Source: Planctomycetota bacterium
GTDB taxonomy: Bacteria > Planctomycetota > Planctomycetia > Pirellulales > Lacipirellulaceae
Length of the DNA: 55,661 bases
Assembly (NCBI GenBank): GCA_022614705.1
Contig: JAKEIB010000135.1
Span: 1 to 55,661 of the forward strand
Reading direction: 5' to 3'
Positions within the stretch are counted from its first letter, which is position 1. Each line of letters starts with the position of its first letter. A program made the position numbers and the translations under genes. This document shows, in pieces, positions 15,566-24,850 of this stretch. Below the pieces are notes generated by a model. That model saw only the letters and a program-made list of their open reading frames with translations. It was not told where the DNA came from and searched no databases.

Positions 15566-18500
15566 ATGATGGGCGATGTCTGGAAATCTATTCACACCGC
15601 AATTGCACCACTCTTTGGCAAGCAGGGGACGCGCAAATCGCGCTCGCATCGCGACTCGCGGACGATTGCCCTCCACGCCGAGTTGTTGGAGGATCGTCAC
15701 CTGCTGGCGGCGAATCCGATCTACTTGGATTCCGCGACGGCACAACTGGTCATCCGGGGCACCAGCGTCGACGACAATACGGTCGTTTCTCTGGTATCCG
15801 ATACGATTCATGTGCGCATGGAGTCGGCTGGCACGGTGATGGAAGCCAGTTTTCTCCGCTCGGCTGTTTCATCGATCGATTATTCCGGAAGCTACGGCAA
15901 CGATCGCTTCGAGAATGCGACCGACGTCGCTGCGCGCGCGGTGGGTGGCAGTGGCGACGATACGCTCATCGGCGGAAGCGGCAACGATTGGATTTACGGC
16001 GACGTCGGCAACGACGTGATCTATGGAAACGATGGCGATGACCAACTGCACGGACAAGAAGAAAGCGACCAGATCTTCGGCGGCAACGGCAACGACGAAA
16101 TTACTGGCGGATTGGACAACGACTTTCTGTACGGCGGGTTTGGAGAGGATCGGCTCACCGGGAATGAAGGCAACGATGAACTGAACGGAGAACAAGACAA
16201 CGACCAACTCCTTGGCCTCGACGGCAACGATTTGCTCAACGGACACGGCGGAAACGACAGCCTCCAAGGCGGAACGGGCATTGATCGGCTATTTGGCGGG
16301 CAAGGGGCGGATGTGCTGATTGGTCACGATGGCAATGACCGGCTGTACGGACAAGACGGAAACGATTCGCTAACGGGCAACGCAGGCGATGATCTGCTCG
16401 TCGGCGGGATAGGAGACGACATTCTTACCGGAAACGAAGGCGCCGATGACGTCTACGGTCAAGACGGCAACGATCGGCTTCTTGGATTGGCCGGTGACGA
16501 CTATCTGTCCGGCGGCGCCGGAAACGATTACTTGTCCGGAGATACCGAAAACGATCAGCTTCTGGGAGGCGACGGCGTCGACGAACTCTACGGAGACGAA
16601 GGCAACGACACGCTACAAGGGGACGCAGACGACGACGTTCTCACCGGAGGGATCGGCAACGATTTCCTTTGGGGCGGGGACGGAGACGACGTCCTGACCG
16701 GTGAAGACGGTGCCGATGAACTGAATGGGCAGGCGGGAAACGATCGGCTGGTTGGCGGGACCGGAAACGACAAACTCGAGGGCGAAGGCGGTAACGATAA
16801 CCTCGTCGGCGCCGACGGCGACGACCGACTTTTTGGAGGTTACGGCAATGACGAGCTCAACGGGCAAACAGGCAAGGATCGGATGTACGGACAGGCCGGC
16901 AACGACATCCTGTATGGCGGAGCTGACGACGACGTATTGGGCGGCGGCGATGGAAACGATCAGATCACCGGCCACGAAGGAAACGATGAGCTCTATGGCG
17001 ATAGCGGCGACGACACGCTGACCGGCTCGGAAGGAGACGATTATTTCAACGGCGGCCTCGGAAACGACGTTTTGACGGGCAACGTCGGGAATGACATGCT
17101 ATTGGGACGAGAAGGCAACGATCAACTGAATGGCAGCGATGGCCACGACTTGCTGGTTGGGGATGTTGGCGACGACTTGCTCGAAGGCGACTACGGCAAC
17201 GACGTTTTGATCGGTGGGGGAGGCGTCGACCAGGTATTAGGCCAGTGGGGCGATGACCTACTCATTGGCGGCTCCACGGCCTATGACCTCGACAAGGCAA
17301 AGCTCAATGCCCTGGCGCTCGCCTGGTCTTCGCTGGCCCCATACGCCGACCGCATCGCAACCATCGAGAACGCCGCGTTCACGGCCCCGCTCATATCGGG
17401 CAACACGATTATCGACGACGAAATTGCCGACGCCGTGTTTGGCGGCGACGGACAGGACTGGTTCTTCCAAACCGGTTATATGAGCGTCTTCGTTCCAGCC
17501 GACGTGGAAAATCCGGAAGACCCGTCACAACCGAATGATGGACATCTTCATCCGGGCCTGAACGTGATCGGTTCTCTGCCCGCGCTCGAGGGCTTCGAGC
17601 TGGTTTCCGCGACCGACATGTTTAGCGATCGCGAGTCGACCGAGGTGATACGATCGACATTGCCGCACGCGGATAATCCCTTGCTGCAGCGAGAGCATAT
17701 GTCGTTGTTTGAAGTGGTCCGCTACGACCAGGTTACTCATTATGCGATCCACGACGGCGCATGGTCCGACCCAACCACGTGGCACGACGGCGTCGTGCCA
17801 GGCGACGGAGCGCGCGTGCTGATCCCCCTGGACGTTGACGTGGAAGTCGATACGATGCTGACGTCGCGGCTGGCGACCATTCGCGTCGACGGCACGTTAT
17901 CGTTCGCCACGAGCGTTAACACCGAACTGCGAGTCGACACGATCGCCGTATCCGGCACCGGAGCGTTTCAAATGGGGTCGGAAGTCGCGCCGATTCAGCC
18001 GAACGCGACGGCCCGATTGTTGATCACGGACGACGGCCCGATTGATCGGACCGTGGATCCGTTTGGCATGAGCCGCGGGCTGCTCAGTCACGGCCGCGTT
18101 TCAATTTACGGCGCGCAAGTTACTTCATACGCAGCCATCGCGTCGGCCGCGGTGATCGGCACGTCGACACTGACGCTCAAAGAGATTCCGGTGGGCTGGA
18201 AGGTAGGCGACACGATCGTGGTCGCCGCAACGACGGCCGGCACTCAGCAAAATGAGCAACGCCAGATCGCGGCCATTGTTGGAAACCTCGTGACTCTCAA
18301 CCAGCCGTTGGCGTACAACCATATTCCTGCCTGGGCCGACTTTGAAGTGCACGTCGCGCACGTCACGCGCAATGCCGTGATTGAGTCGGAAAGCGCGGTG
18401 GTTGATCGACGCGGCCACGTGATGTTCATGCACAATCGCAACGTGGACATTGCCTACGCCGGTTTCTATCGCTTGGGCCGAACGAACAAGGACGTGCCCG

Positions 18501-19738
18501 TCAACGATCCTGTCGTCAACGCTGACTGGAGTTTGCAGGCCGGGACGGGCACCAATCCGCGAGCTCGATATCCGGTTCACTACCATCGCACGGGCACGGT
18601 CGATGATGGCAACCCAATGGTTATTCGCGGAAGCGCGGTCGTGGATGCTCCTGGATGGGGATACGTCAATCATAGCAGTTACGTCGACATGATCGACAAC
18701 GTCGCTTTCGACGTGAATGGTGCATCGTTCAGCACCGAAGTCGGCGATGAGATCGGCAGCTTCCGCGGCAATCTCGCGATCGGAACGACTGGCTCGGGCG
18801 AGTCGGTGGAAGCACGCAAGTCGATCCAGGATTTTGGTCACAGCGGCGAGGGTTTCTGGTTCCAAGGCGTTGGAATCAAGGTGAGCGACAACATAGCCGC
18901 TGGCAATGCCGGAACCGCGTACTTGTTTTTCGTCCGCTCGCTTACCGAAGGCGGCGTAAAGAAGGAGTTTTTGTCCGCCAATTTGCCCGATCCGTCCATT
19001 GCCGGCGGCGAACCGACCATTGACATCGGCAAGATGGCAATCTTCGAGTTCCAAAACAACGTTGGCTATGCCTCGGCCGAGGGCTTGGCGACTTGGTATC
19101 ACATGGAAAATGCCGCGCCTGGCCAGATGGGCCTACTTCAGAACTCAATATTCTGGAACAACACGATTGGCGTGGAGCTCGGATATACGCAACACACAGT
19201 ATTGCGGAATCTCACAGTGATTCACGCCCCGCAAGCAATTGAGCCGATGAACGGTCTCCGCATGAACGCGGTGACGACGGATATCGTGTACGACAACCTC
19301 ACGGTCTCAGGTTATCGAATCGGCATCATGTTGCCCACGCGCGGGAGTTCCGTGGTGAACGGCGGCCAATTCAATAACGCCACCGACATTTACATTCGCA
19401 CGTCAGGCGGTCGCAACGCTTTAATTACGGGTTTCAGCGTTGCGCCGAGAATCTCGATGATCGTCGACCCAAGTCTGACCGGAATCGACGTGTCTCGGTA
19501 CTTCGGTCAGGACATTGTGACACTCAATTTTGGCCCGTTTGCGAATAAGCGGCTGTACTACACACAGCAAGCCGCCGATGCCGTGCCGTTCCCCGCGCCG
19601 ATTAGCGGATTGCTCCCGCAGTACGTTGGCCTGACGAACCAGCAATTGTGGGATCAATACGGAGTGGCGTTGGGAGGTGCGGTTGCTCCGGCCGGTTCGT
19701 ACACGGTGCCGCAGATTATCGGCTTGATCGCGCCGTGA
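15566..19738 (+). CDS. Large secreted RTX-repeat protein with a G8 domain and beta-helix (CEMIP/TMEM2-like architecture)
   Basis: This 1390-residue protein has an N-terminal planctomycete export-type motif (ELLEDRHLLAANPIYLD, residues 39-55). Residues about 127-570 are some 49 tandem GGxGxDxLxG nonapeptides, the calcium-binding RTX beta-roll. A spacer follows, then a G8 domain beginning GAWSDPTTWHDGVVPGDGA at about residue 728. Residues about 850-1330 resemble a right-handed parallel beta-helix (for example GVELGYTQHTVLRNLTVIHA). G8 plus beta-helix is the layout of CEMIP and TMEM2, which act in hyaluronan degradation, so extracellular polysaccharide binding or cleavage is an inference only. 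Calcium-dependent folding outside the cytoplasm is likely. Confidence 0.88.
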   Translation: MMGDVWKSIHTAIAPLFGKQGTRKSRSHRDSRTIALHAELLEDRHLLAANPIYLDSATAQLVIRGTSVDDNTVVSLVSDTIHVRMESAGTVMEASFLRSAVSSIDYSGSYGNDRFENATDVAARAVGGSGDDTLIGGSGNDWIYGDVGNDVIYGNDGDDQLHGQEESDQIFGGNGNDEITGGLDNDFLYGGFGEDRLTGNEGNDELNGEQDNDQLLGLDGNDLLNGHGGNDSLQGGTGIDRLFGGQGADVLIGHDGNDRLYGQDGNDSLTGNAGDDLLVGGIGDDILTGNEGADDVYGQDGNDRLLGLAGDDYLSGGAGNDYLSGDTENDQLLGGDGVDELYGDEGNDTLQGDADDDVLTGGIGNDFLWGGDGDDVLTGEDGADELNGQAGNDRLVGGTGNDKLEGEGGNDNLVGADGDDRLFGGYGNDELNGQTGKDRMYGQAGNDILYGGADDDVLGGGDGNDQITGHEGNDELYGDSGDDTLTGSEGDDYFNGGLGNDVLTGNVGNDMLLGREGNDQLNGSDGHDLLVGDVGDDLLEGDYGNDVLIGGGGVDQVLGQWGDDLLIGGSTAYDLDKAKLNALALAWSSLAPYADRIATIENAAFTAPLISGNTIIDDEIADAVFGGDGQDWFFQTGYMSVFVPADVENPEDPSQPNDGHLHPGLNVIGSLPALEGFELVSATDMFSDRESTEVIRSTLPHADNPLLQREHMSLFEVVRYDQVTHYAIHDGAWSDPTTWHDGVVPGDGARVLIPLDVDVEVDTMLTSRLATIRVDGTLSFATSVNTELRVDTIAVSGTGAFQMGSEVAPIQPNATARLLITDDGPIDRTVDPFGMSRGLLSHGRVSIYGAQVTSYAAIASAAVIGTSTLTLKEIPVGWKVGDTIVVAATTAGTQQNEQRQIAAIVGNLVTLNQPLAYNHIPAWADFEVHVAHVTRNAVIESESAVVDRRGHVMFMHNRNVDIAYAGFYRLGRTNKDVPVNDPVVNADWSLQAGTGTNPRARYPVHYHRTGTVDDGNPMVIRGSAVVDAPGWGYVNHSSYVDMIDNVAFDVNGASFSTEVGDEIGSFRGNLAIGTTGSGESVEARKSIQDFGHSGEGFWFQGVGIKVSDNIAAGNAGTAYLFFVRSLTEGGVKKEFLSANLPDPSIAGGEPTIDIGKMAIFEFQNNVGYASAEGLATWYHMENAAPGQMGLLQNSIFWNNTIGVELGYTQHTVLRNLTVIHAPQAIEPMNGLRMNAVTTDIVYDNLTVSGYRIGIMLPTRGSSVVNGGQFNNATDIYIRTSGGRNALITGFSVAPRISMIVDPSLTGIDVSRYFGQDIVTLNFGPFANKRLYYTQQAADAVPFPAPISGLLPQYVGLTNQQLWDQYGVALGGAVAPAGSYTVPQIIGLIAP

Positions 19739-19775
19739 CAAGCCCCGTGACAGTTCAATGCGGCATGCGGCAAAA

Positions 19776-19806
19776 GTCGACCGTCCACCTTCAAGTGGAC
19801 GGCCGA
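19776..19806. terminator. Stem-loop between convergent genes
   Basis: GTCGACCGTCCAC, loop TTCAA, GTGGACGGCCGAC forms a 13-bp stem in the gap between the stop of the RTX/G8 gene and the stop of the minus-strand lipoprotein gene. No long U tract follows in either direction. Confidence 0.6.
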
Positions 19807-19839
19807 CGTCTTGCTTCGTCAAATTGAATCCAGCAACAG

Positions 19840-20463
19840 CTAGCGCACGTTGCTCTCGAGCTTTTGAAGCGCCACGTGGACGTGTTGCCGATGATTTTGC
19901 CATTCGGCAAGATCAGCGTTCTTTAGCAGTTCAAGAGCTTCTTCCGCACGATCGTGTTGCGCCTGCAACGTCTCGATACGCCGGTTGATGGCGTCTTTGT
20001 CGGCGCCTTCCGCAGTTGACGCTTGTTCTTCCATCTGATCAATCTGCTTTTCGATCTCCATTAGTCGCGCCTCCGCGTCCTTGACGTACGCGTCGCGCGC
20101 TTGCGTTGCTTGCAGCTTCTGCTCCTCCGTGCGAAGCTCGGTGGCCGCTTTCTGGACGTCCTGTTTCTCCTCGGCGATTTGCTCGGCGGCGTCCTGCCGG
20201 GCTTCGGCAACTTCCTGCCGCGCCTTGGCGGCATCATCCTCGGTCACGGGCTTGCCGACTGTGTGCTCCCGCGCTTTAGCGATCTCGTCTTGCGCCTCGC
20301 GCTGAGCCTCCGCCACATCCTGCTGTTCCTCCTGCAGCTCTTCGCGGGCAGCCGCTACGTCTTCTTTCGTGGTCCTCTCGGCGCAGCCGGCCGCGATCAA
20401 TGCGACGCCCGCCATGAGGGCGGCTGGAAACACCTTGCGAATGTTCGCCATCGTAATCGTCAT
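19840..20463 (-). CDS. Coiled-coil lipoprotein
   Basis: The signal sequence MTITMANIRKVFPAALMAGV ends in the lipobox LIAAGC, so the mature protein should be lipid-anchored at Cys. The body is Glu/Ala/Gln/Lys-rich, without Gly or Pro for long stretches (DVAAAREELQEEQQDVAEAQ; ARLMEIEKQIDQMEEQASTA), and is predicted to be a long helical coiled coil. The ATG at 20463 is preferred because GGAG lies 8 nt upstream; the upstream extension to 20523 lacks a site. The role is unknown: a periplasmic structural or envelope-stress protein is plausible. Confidence 0.8.
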   Translation of the reverse strand: MTITMANIRKVFPAALMAGVALIAAGCAERTTKEDVAAAREELQEEQQDVAEAQREAQDEIAKAREHTVGKPVTEDDAAKARQEVAEARQDAAEQIAEEKQDVQKAATELRTEEQKLQATQARDAYVKDAEARLMEIEKQIDQMEEQASTAEGADKDAINRRIETLQAQHDRAEEALELLKNADLAEWQNHRQHVHVALQKLESNVR

Positions 20464-20944
20464 TTCTTTGCTCCTATGTACGAACCGTCGGCGGCATGAT
20501 CGAAACAACGACACGCTCGCCATGCCTCAAACCATCTCAACGAAACCGCTAGTCTGGCGTTGGCTTGCCGGCGCCAGAGTGGTGATTGAGAGAACGCAAC
20601 TAGTGTGCCGCGACGGGATGACTGCCCCAATTTATGGCCAAAAACTTCGCGAATTTGGCGGCATTCGCGGCCGTTCTGCTAGAAAAGGTCGCTAGCCCTG
20701 CGAGCGACAGGCTGCTGCGCGCCCGATGAGCAACCAGCGTGGTTGCAATTTGGTCAATTCGTTCTGCGGCGATCAAAAGCGCGTAGGCTGGCGCATCCCC
20801 CCAAGGCCGTGTGATAACTTTCCGTGGCCGAGCGGGCCGACGAAATCGCTATTCGCTCGCTAATTGCAGTCTAGCTCGATCGCTTGTAGAACAACGCCTG
20901 GTCTCCATCTGTGCAACTGCATTTTTTTGAAATGGAGGAATGCC
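20464..20944. other. Divergent intergenic region
   Basis: This 481-bp gap lies between the leftward lipoprotein gene and the rightward NTF2-like gene and should hold both promoters. No repeat family or RNA is recognised in it. Confidence 0.4.
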
Positions 20945-21397
20945 ATGGTGCCGCGAGTTGTTTATTGCCTGCTGACGATTGTAATGCTGGTGGCTGTTGC
21001 CTCTGCTCAGGACAAGTTACAGGAAACTCTGCTGGCTCAAGAGAAGTTATTGATCGACGCAATCAATAACAAGGACAAGGCGGCGATCCGCGAACTGCTC
21101 GCCGGCGAGGCCATGTCGATTACCGCCAGCCGCGGCCTGCAAACAACGGCCGAGATCGTCGCCGGCCTGGAAAAGATCTCGTTTACCAACTACAAGATCA
21201 CCGACGTAAAGACGGTTTCCGTCAGCCCGGACGTGGCAATTCTCACCTACAAGTTTTCCTGGACTGGCGGAGTGACGGGGCAACCGGCCACCACCACGAC
21301 GGCGTATGCGACCTCGGTTTGGAAGCAGCGCCATGGTAAGTGGTCGTCGGTCTTCTATCAGGAAACGCCGATTGCCGCTCGCAAGGCACCGGCCTAG
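20945..21397 (+). CDS. Secreted SnoaL/NTF2-like (DUF4440-type) protein
   Basis: The protein has 150 residues, with signal peptide VPRVVYCLLTIVMLVAVASA cleaved before QDKLQETL. The mature part LLIDAINNKDKAAIRELLAG followed by SPDVAILTYKFSWTG and VWKQRHGKWSSVFYQETPI follows the cone-shaped alpha+beta pattern of DUF4440/SnoaL-like proteins, often small ligand-binding or isomerase-like folds. The function is not known. The ATG at 20945 follows GGAGG by 5 nt. A truncated oxidoreductase gene follows 24 nt downstream. Confidence 0.75.
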   Translation: MVPRVVYCLLTIVMLVAVASAQDKLQETLLAQEKLLIDAINNKDKAAIRELLAGEAMSITASRGLQTTAEIVAGLEKISFTNYKITDVKTVSVSPDVAILTYKFSWTGGVTGQPATTTTAYATSVWKQRHGKWSSVFYQETPIAARKAPA

Positions 21398-21421
21398 GCA
21401 GTCCGTGGCCGTATCGTTGCC

Positions 21422-21748
21422 ATGAACGAAGCTCGTGATGCCATCGTCATTGGGACTGGCCACAACGGGCTGACGTGTGCGTGCTATTTGGCCCGCGCCG
21501 GACTGCGGACACTGGTGCTCGATCAATACCACACCGTCGGCGGCATGGCGACGACGGAGGAGATCACGCTGCCAGGCTTCCGCTCGGACATGTACGCGTT
21601 CGGGTTCCAGTTCGCCAATCTGTCGCCCGTGCCGCAAGAGCTGGGGAATAGATTCCTGCGGGTTCTAGGTCCGGCCGCGCGATCACGCGCTGGTGTTGTC
21701 TCGAAAGGGAAAGGAGCCGGACTAATGAACGCACCTTGGATGATATGA
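21422..21748 (+). pseudogene. 3'-truncated phytoene-dehydrogenase-like FAD oxidoreductase
   Basis: The first 75 residues are a clear FAD-binding Rossmann start (DAIVIGTGHNGLTCACYLAR ... VLDQYHTVGGMATTEEITLP ... FGFQFANLSPVPQELG) of the phytoene desaturase/NAD(P)-FAD oxidoreductase family, which is usually about 500 residues. After about 21650 the frame continues into unrelated DNA (RFLRVLGPAARSRAGVV) and stops at 21748. Everything beyond the dinucleotide fold is absent, so the product cannot be a working enzyme. A GTGTCAGGAACCTTTTCCG motif just downstream recurs in part near 24725, hinting at a repeat-mediated deletion. Confidence 0.82.
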
Positions 21749-22024
21749 GGGTGTCAGGAACCTTTTCCGTGATTCCAAACCTGCTGGCTTGAGGGCGAGG
21801 CCGGTATGCGTAATGCCTTCGGCGCAATGACGGTGCGTTGTGAGTTACCCAGGGTGCTCCGCTGCCCGGTGACCCCGGGCTGTGTTGTTTGACCGCTTCG
21901 TGGAACTCTCGGCCGTCGGCTGGAAATCCCTCACCCACTCTCTCGCTGGCGGGGGCGAGGGATAACAACGACGGCCACCCGCGCGCAAACACGCGGATGG
22001 CCGTAACTACGGTTAGCGACAGAC

Positions 22025-22399
22025 TTAGCCGGCGATCGACGGGACGTACTGGGCGACCGTCTTTCGCAATTGGTCGGTCGTGAATGGCACCGTCAAGTAA
22101 TTCGAGGCGGTGGGACACGACTTCTTCAGTTCGGCCATCTGCTTCGAATGGGGGGCGGTCACGATGATGGGCAGCTTGGCGTTAATCTTGCGGGCCGCTT
22201 TGACCAGCTCTTCCACTTTGCCGCTCTGCGTATTCCACTCGGCAAAGACAACATCGAAATTGCCCGATTCCAAGAGTTCGATGGCTTGGTTGCCATCGGT
22301 CGCTTCGACGACGTTACGCACGCCGATCTCGTTCAGCGAGCGGGCAATGTTCTTTCGCGTCTTGGTGGAGCTGTCTGCGACCAATGCTTTGATTTCCAT
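22025..22399 (-). CDS. Degenerate response-regulator receiver-domain protein
   Basis: A stand-alone 124-residue CheY-like protein with the normal length and beta-alpha pattern (MEIKALVADSSTKTRKNIAR). The key residues are altered: the acidic pair is a single Asp9 followed by Ser, the phosphoacceptor Asp is Glu54 (VVFAEWNTQ, where CheY has a DWN-type site), and the conserved Lys before Pro is Val104 (YLTVPFT). Thr81 (IIVTAPH) is retained. It is probably not phosphorylated normally and may act as a constitutive or phosphorylation-independent interaction module. No kinase or output gene is adjacent. Confidence 0.85.
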   Translation of the reverse strand: MEIKALVADSSTKTRKNIARSLNEIGVRNVVEATDGNQAIELLESGNFDVVFAEWNTQSGKVEELVKAARKINAKLPIIVTAPHSKQMAELKKSCPTASNYLTVPFTTDQLRKTVAQYVPSIAG

Positions 22400-22685
22400 G
22401 TGAAACCTCTGGCTACGAGTGACCCATGCCGCTGTGGAGTAAATCGGGGAGCCTCGGCCGGCGGCACGGCGGCCGAGGTACCTGCGCCAGTGTAGGTTGG
22501 CGTCGTCGTTTTCGCCGGGATGGGGTCGAAGAAACGGTCCGTGACGATAAGGAGGCCGATCATCAGCGGGAAAGGCGCGGGGCTGGCGCGGATATTGGCT
22601 TTAGCACGTCTGTGCGGATTGTGTGGCGGCGGCGGTAAGCTCGCCAGAAACTGCGCGCTTGAAAATCTCTTCGAGCAAGGACACG

Positions 22686-24068
22686 TTAGAAGTGGCTTGG
22701 CTGCCGCTGCAAAAACTTGCCGTGGCCGAGCTGGCCGGTGAATTTGCCGTCGCGGGCTTGGATTTTGCCGCGGACGGTAACGACGCTTGGTCGGCCTTCG
22801 AGCTCCCAACCCTCGAACGCGCTGTAGTCGACGTTCATCTGCTGAGTCTTCTGGGAGATTTTGCCGCGGTAATCGGGGTCGTAGACCACGAGGTCGGCGT
22901 CGCTGCCCAGCGCGATCGTGCCTTTCCGTGGAAATAGGCCGAAGAGTTTGGCGGCTTGAGTGCTGCACGCGTCGACGAACGTGTGCAGGTCGATGCGGCC
23001 ACGCTTCACGCCGTACGTGTAAACGAGGTTTATGCGATCTTCGATGCTGGGAATGCCGTTTGGGATCTTCGTGAAGTCGTCGCGGCCCATTTCCTTCTGG
23101 CCCTTGAAGTCGAACGGCGCATGGTCGGTAGCGATGGTGCTGACCACGCGCGAAGCGACGGCGTTCCAGATCGCGTCCTGGTGCCGCTTGGCGCGGAGCG
23201 GCGGGGACATGACGTATTTGGCGCCTTCGAAATTTGGCTTTTGCGCATACGTTTCGTCGAGCACGAGATAGGGCGCCACGGTTTCGATCCACACGTGAAC
23301 GCCGCGTTGCCGGGCGGCCGCGGCGACCCAGATTGCGTCGCTGTTGCTGGTGTGCACGACGTACACGTGCGCGCCAGTCAACTCGGCGAACGTCATTAAG
23401 TGGTGCACGCCTTCGGCCTCGACACGGATTGGCCGCGACGGTTCGTGCCATTCTGGGCCGGTTTTGCCTTCGGCGATGAGTCGCTTTTGCAGTTCGCTAA
23501 CCAGTTCGGCGTTTTCGCAGTGGGCAGTGACGATGACGCCCAACTCCTTGGCCAGCCGCAAGGTGTGATACAGCTCGTTGTCGTCGATGCCGAACGCGCC
23601 CTTGTAAGCCAGGAAGATCTTGAACGATGCGATGCCCCGCTTCACGATCTGCCGCAGTTGCTCTTCGGCCGAGGCGTCGAAACGCGAGACGGCCATGTGG
23701 AACGTGAAGTCGCACGCCGAAACGCCCTCGGCCTGTGAGAGCCACACGTTGAAGCCGTCGAGCGGCTCGTCCTGGCGGCTGGGGCAGCACATTTCGATGA
23801 GTGTTGTCGTCCCGCCCACCAGCGCGGCACGGCTGCCCGAATCGTAGTTGTCCTTGGAGAACGTGCCCATGAACGGCAGGTAGATGTGAACGTGCGGATC
23901 GATGAAGCCCGGAAACACGTACTTGCCGGTGGCGTCGATCACTTCGGCGCCGGCGGGGGCGGCCAGATTGCGGCCAATCGCGGCGATGGTTTCGCCTTCG
24001 CACAAAATGTCGGCGACGTATTGATCCGTGGCGGTGATGACCTGGCCGTTTTTGATGAGCAGCGACAT
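22686..24068 (-). CDS. hydA: Dihydropyrimidinase
   Basis: Cyclic amidohydrolase of 460 residues that opens dihydrouracil/dihydrothymine to N-carbamoyl-beta-amino acids. Metal ligands are visible: PGFIDPHVHIYLP, the carbamylated Lys in FKIFLAYKGAFG, VTAHCENAEL, VYVVHTSNSD and STIATDHAPFDFKGQ. The ATG at 24068 (MSLLIKNGQVITA) is chosen because GAGG precedes it by about 8 nt; the frame is open far upstream into intergenic repeats. It completes the pathway with PreA, ureidopropionase, aminotransferase and MmsA but is separated from them by the RTX/G8 block. A copy of its 5' end is found at about 27570-27609. Confidence 0.93.
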   Translation of the reverse strand: MSLLIKNGQVITATDQYVADILCEGETIAAIGRNLAAPAGAEVIDATGKYVFPGFIDPHVHIYLPFMGTFSKDNYDSGSRAALVGGTTTLIEMCCPSRQDEPLDGFNVWLSQAEGVSACDFTFHMAVSRFDASAEEQLRQIVKRGIASFKIFLAYKGAFGIDDNELYHTLRLAKELGVIVTAHCENAELVSELQKRLIAEGKTGPEWHEPSRPIRVEAEGVHHLMTFAELTGAHVYVVHTSNSDAIWVAAAARQRGVHVWIETVAPYLVLDETYAQKPNFEGAKYVMSPPLRAKRHQDAIWNAVASRVVSTIATDHAPFDFKGQKEMGRDDFTKIPNGIPSIEDRINLVYTYGVKRGRIDLHTFVDACSTQAAKLFGLFPRKGTIALGSDADLVVYDPDYRGKISQKTQQMNVDYSAFEGWELEGRPSVVTVRGKIQARDGKFTGQLGHGKFLQRQPSHF

Positions 24069-24194
24069 GAGCAGCCTCATGGAGATGCGGCGTAGTGGTG
24101 CACAGAAAATATAATGTAGTCCTCTCGCTCCGTTCGGCGAAGCCGGCGGCCGGATTGAGATACAGTTTGCGTTGTGGCGAAGATCGAACGACCC

Positions 24195-24253
24195 GTAGGA
24201 CGGACAATTCTGTCCGTCTTGCGGCATTGGACGGACAGAATTGTCCGTCCTAC
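24195..24253. repeat. GTAGGACGGACAATTC palindrome
   Basis: GTAGGACGGACAATTCTGTC and the inverted GACAGAATTGTCCGTCCTAC form arms of about 24 bp around a 10-nt loop. Confidence 0.85.
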
Positions 24254-24567
24254 AAGCAACCTGTGCCGACGATCCGCGGCGATGGTAGCCGCGGCAAAAT
24301 GAGCAAGTCCCCGGAGATTTGCGTAGATGGCCAAAACTCCTCCCGGGGGTTTTGGCAATCATGTCGCGAAAATGCGACAGCGTGGAGGGCGGCGCTCGAA
24401 GGCACATTCTGGCCAGCCGAAAACGCGCAATCTCCGGAAGGGGACACAAGGGGACAGTTCTGTGTGTGGCCATCGGCGAGAATTTTGTGTGGCATTTGCG
24501 CAGGGTTGCGGGTGTGTAGGCTGAGCGTGTCGGCATTTTTGGTGATGCGCACAGCGGTAGCGCGAGA

Positions 24568-24626
24568 GGTGTCAGGTGTCAGTTGTCAGTTTTCAGAACC
24601 TGACACCCGACGCCTGACACCTGACA
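24568..24626. repeat. GTGTCAGGTGTCAG palindrome
   Basis: GGTGTCAGGTGTCAGTTGTC on the left and CGCCTGACACCTGACA on the right are inverted copies made of shorter TGTCAG units. Confidence 0.75.
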
Positions 24627-24850
24627 TGTAATTCGGGTTAGAGCATAGCCGATTTCTATACGCCTGTACAGACATCAAATTTGGCCGCCCGGCGGTTGGA
24701 ACTGGGCGATTCGACAATTCGGTTCCTGGAACCTTTTCCGAGCCCCCTTTTAGTTCCCTGGTCTACACTGGGAATCTGACTCAAATAGTGTTCACAGCGT
24801 GATCAGCGGCGAATAAATCTGTTTGTGTCCCGCACCCAGTCTTCCGGACC

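Larger units (their letters stand above)
24069..24850. other. Repeat-rich intergenic region upstream of hydA
   Basis: About 780 bp without a credible gene. It contains a partial CTCGCTCCGTTCGGC-type element starting AATGTAGTC at 24113, the GTAGGACGGACAATTC hairpin (24195-24253), the GTGTCAGGTGTCAG repeat (24568-24626), and a CTGGAACCTTTTCCGAG motif near 24726. Confidence 0.6.

Noticed and set aside
15944..17270. Regular DNA repeats that might suggest a CRISPR array
   Set aside because: They are the codons of RTX nonapeptides in one open frame, without identical direct repeats and unique spacers.
20369..20695. 108-codon plus-strand ORF across the lipoprotein start
   Set aside because: Antisense to the signal peptide region, and the rest is Arg-rich without features.
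22440..22480. GCCTCGGCCGGCGGC...GGCCGAGG hairpin as a riboswitch or sRNA
   Set aside because: Only a short GC-rich stem with no conserved aptamer; most likely another small palindrome or terminator.
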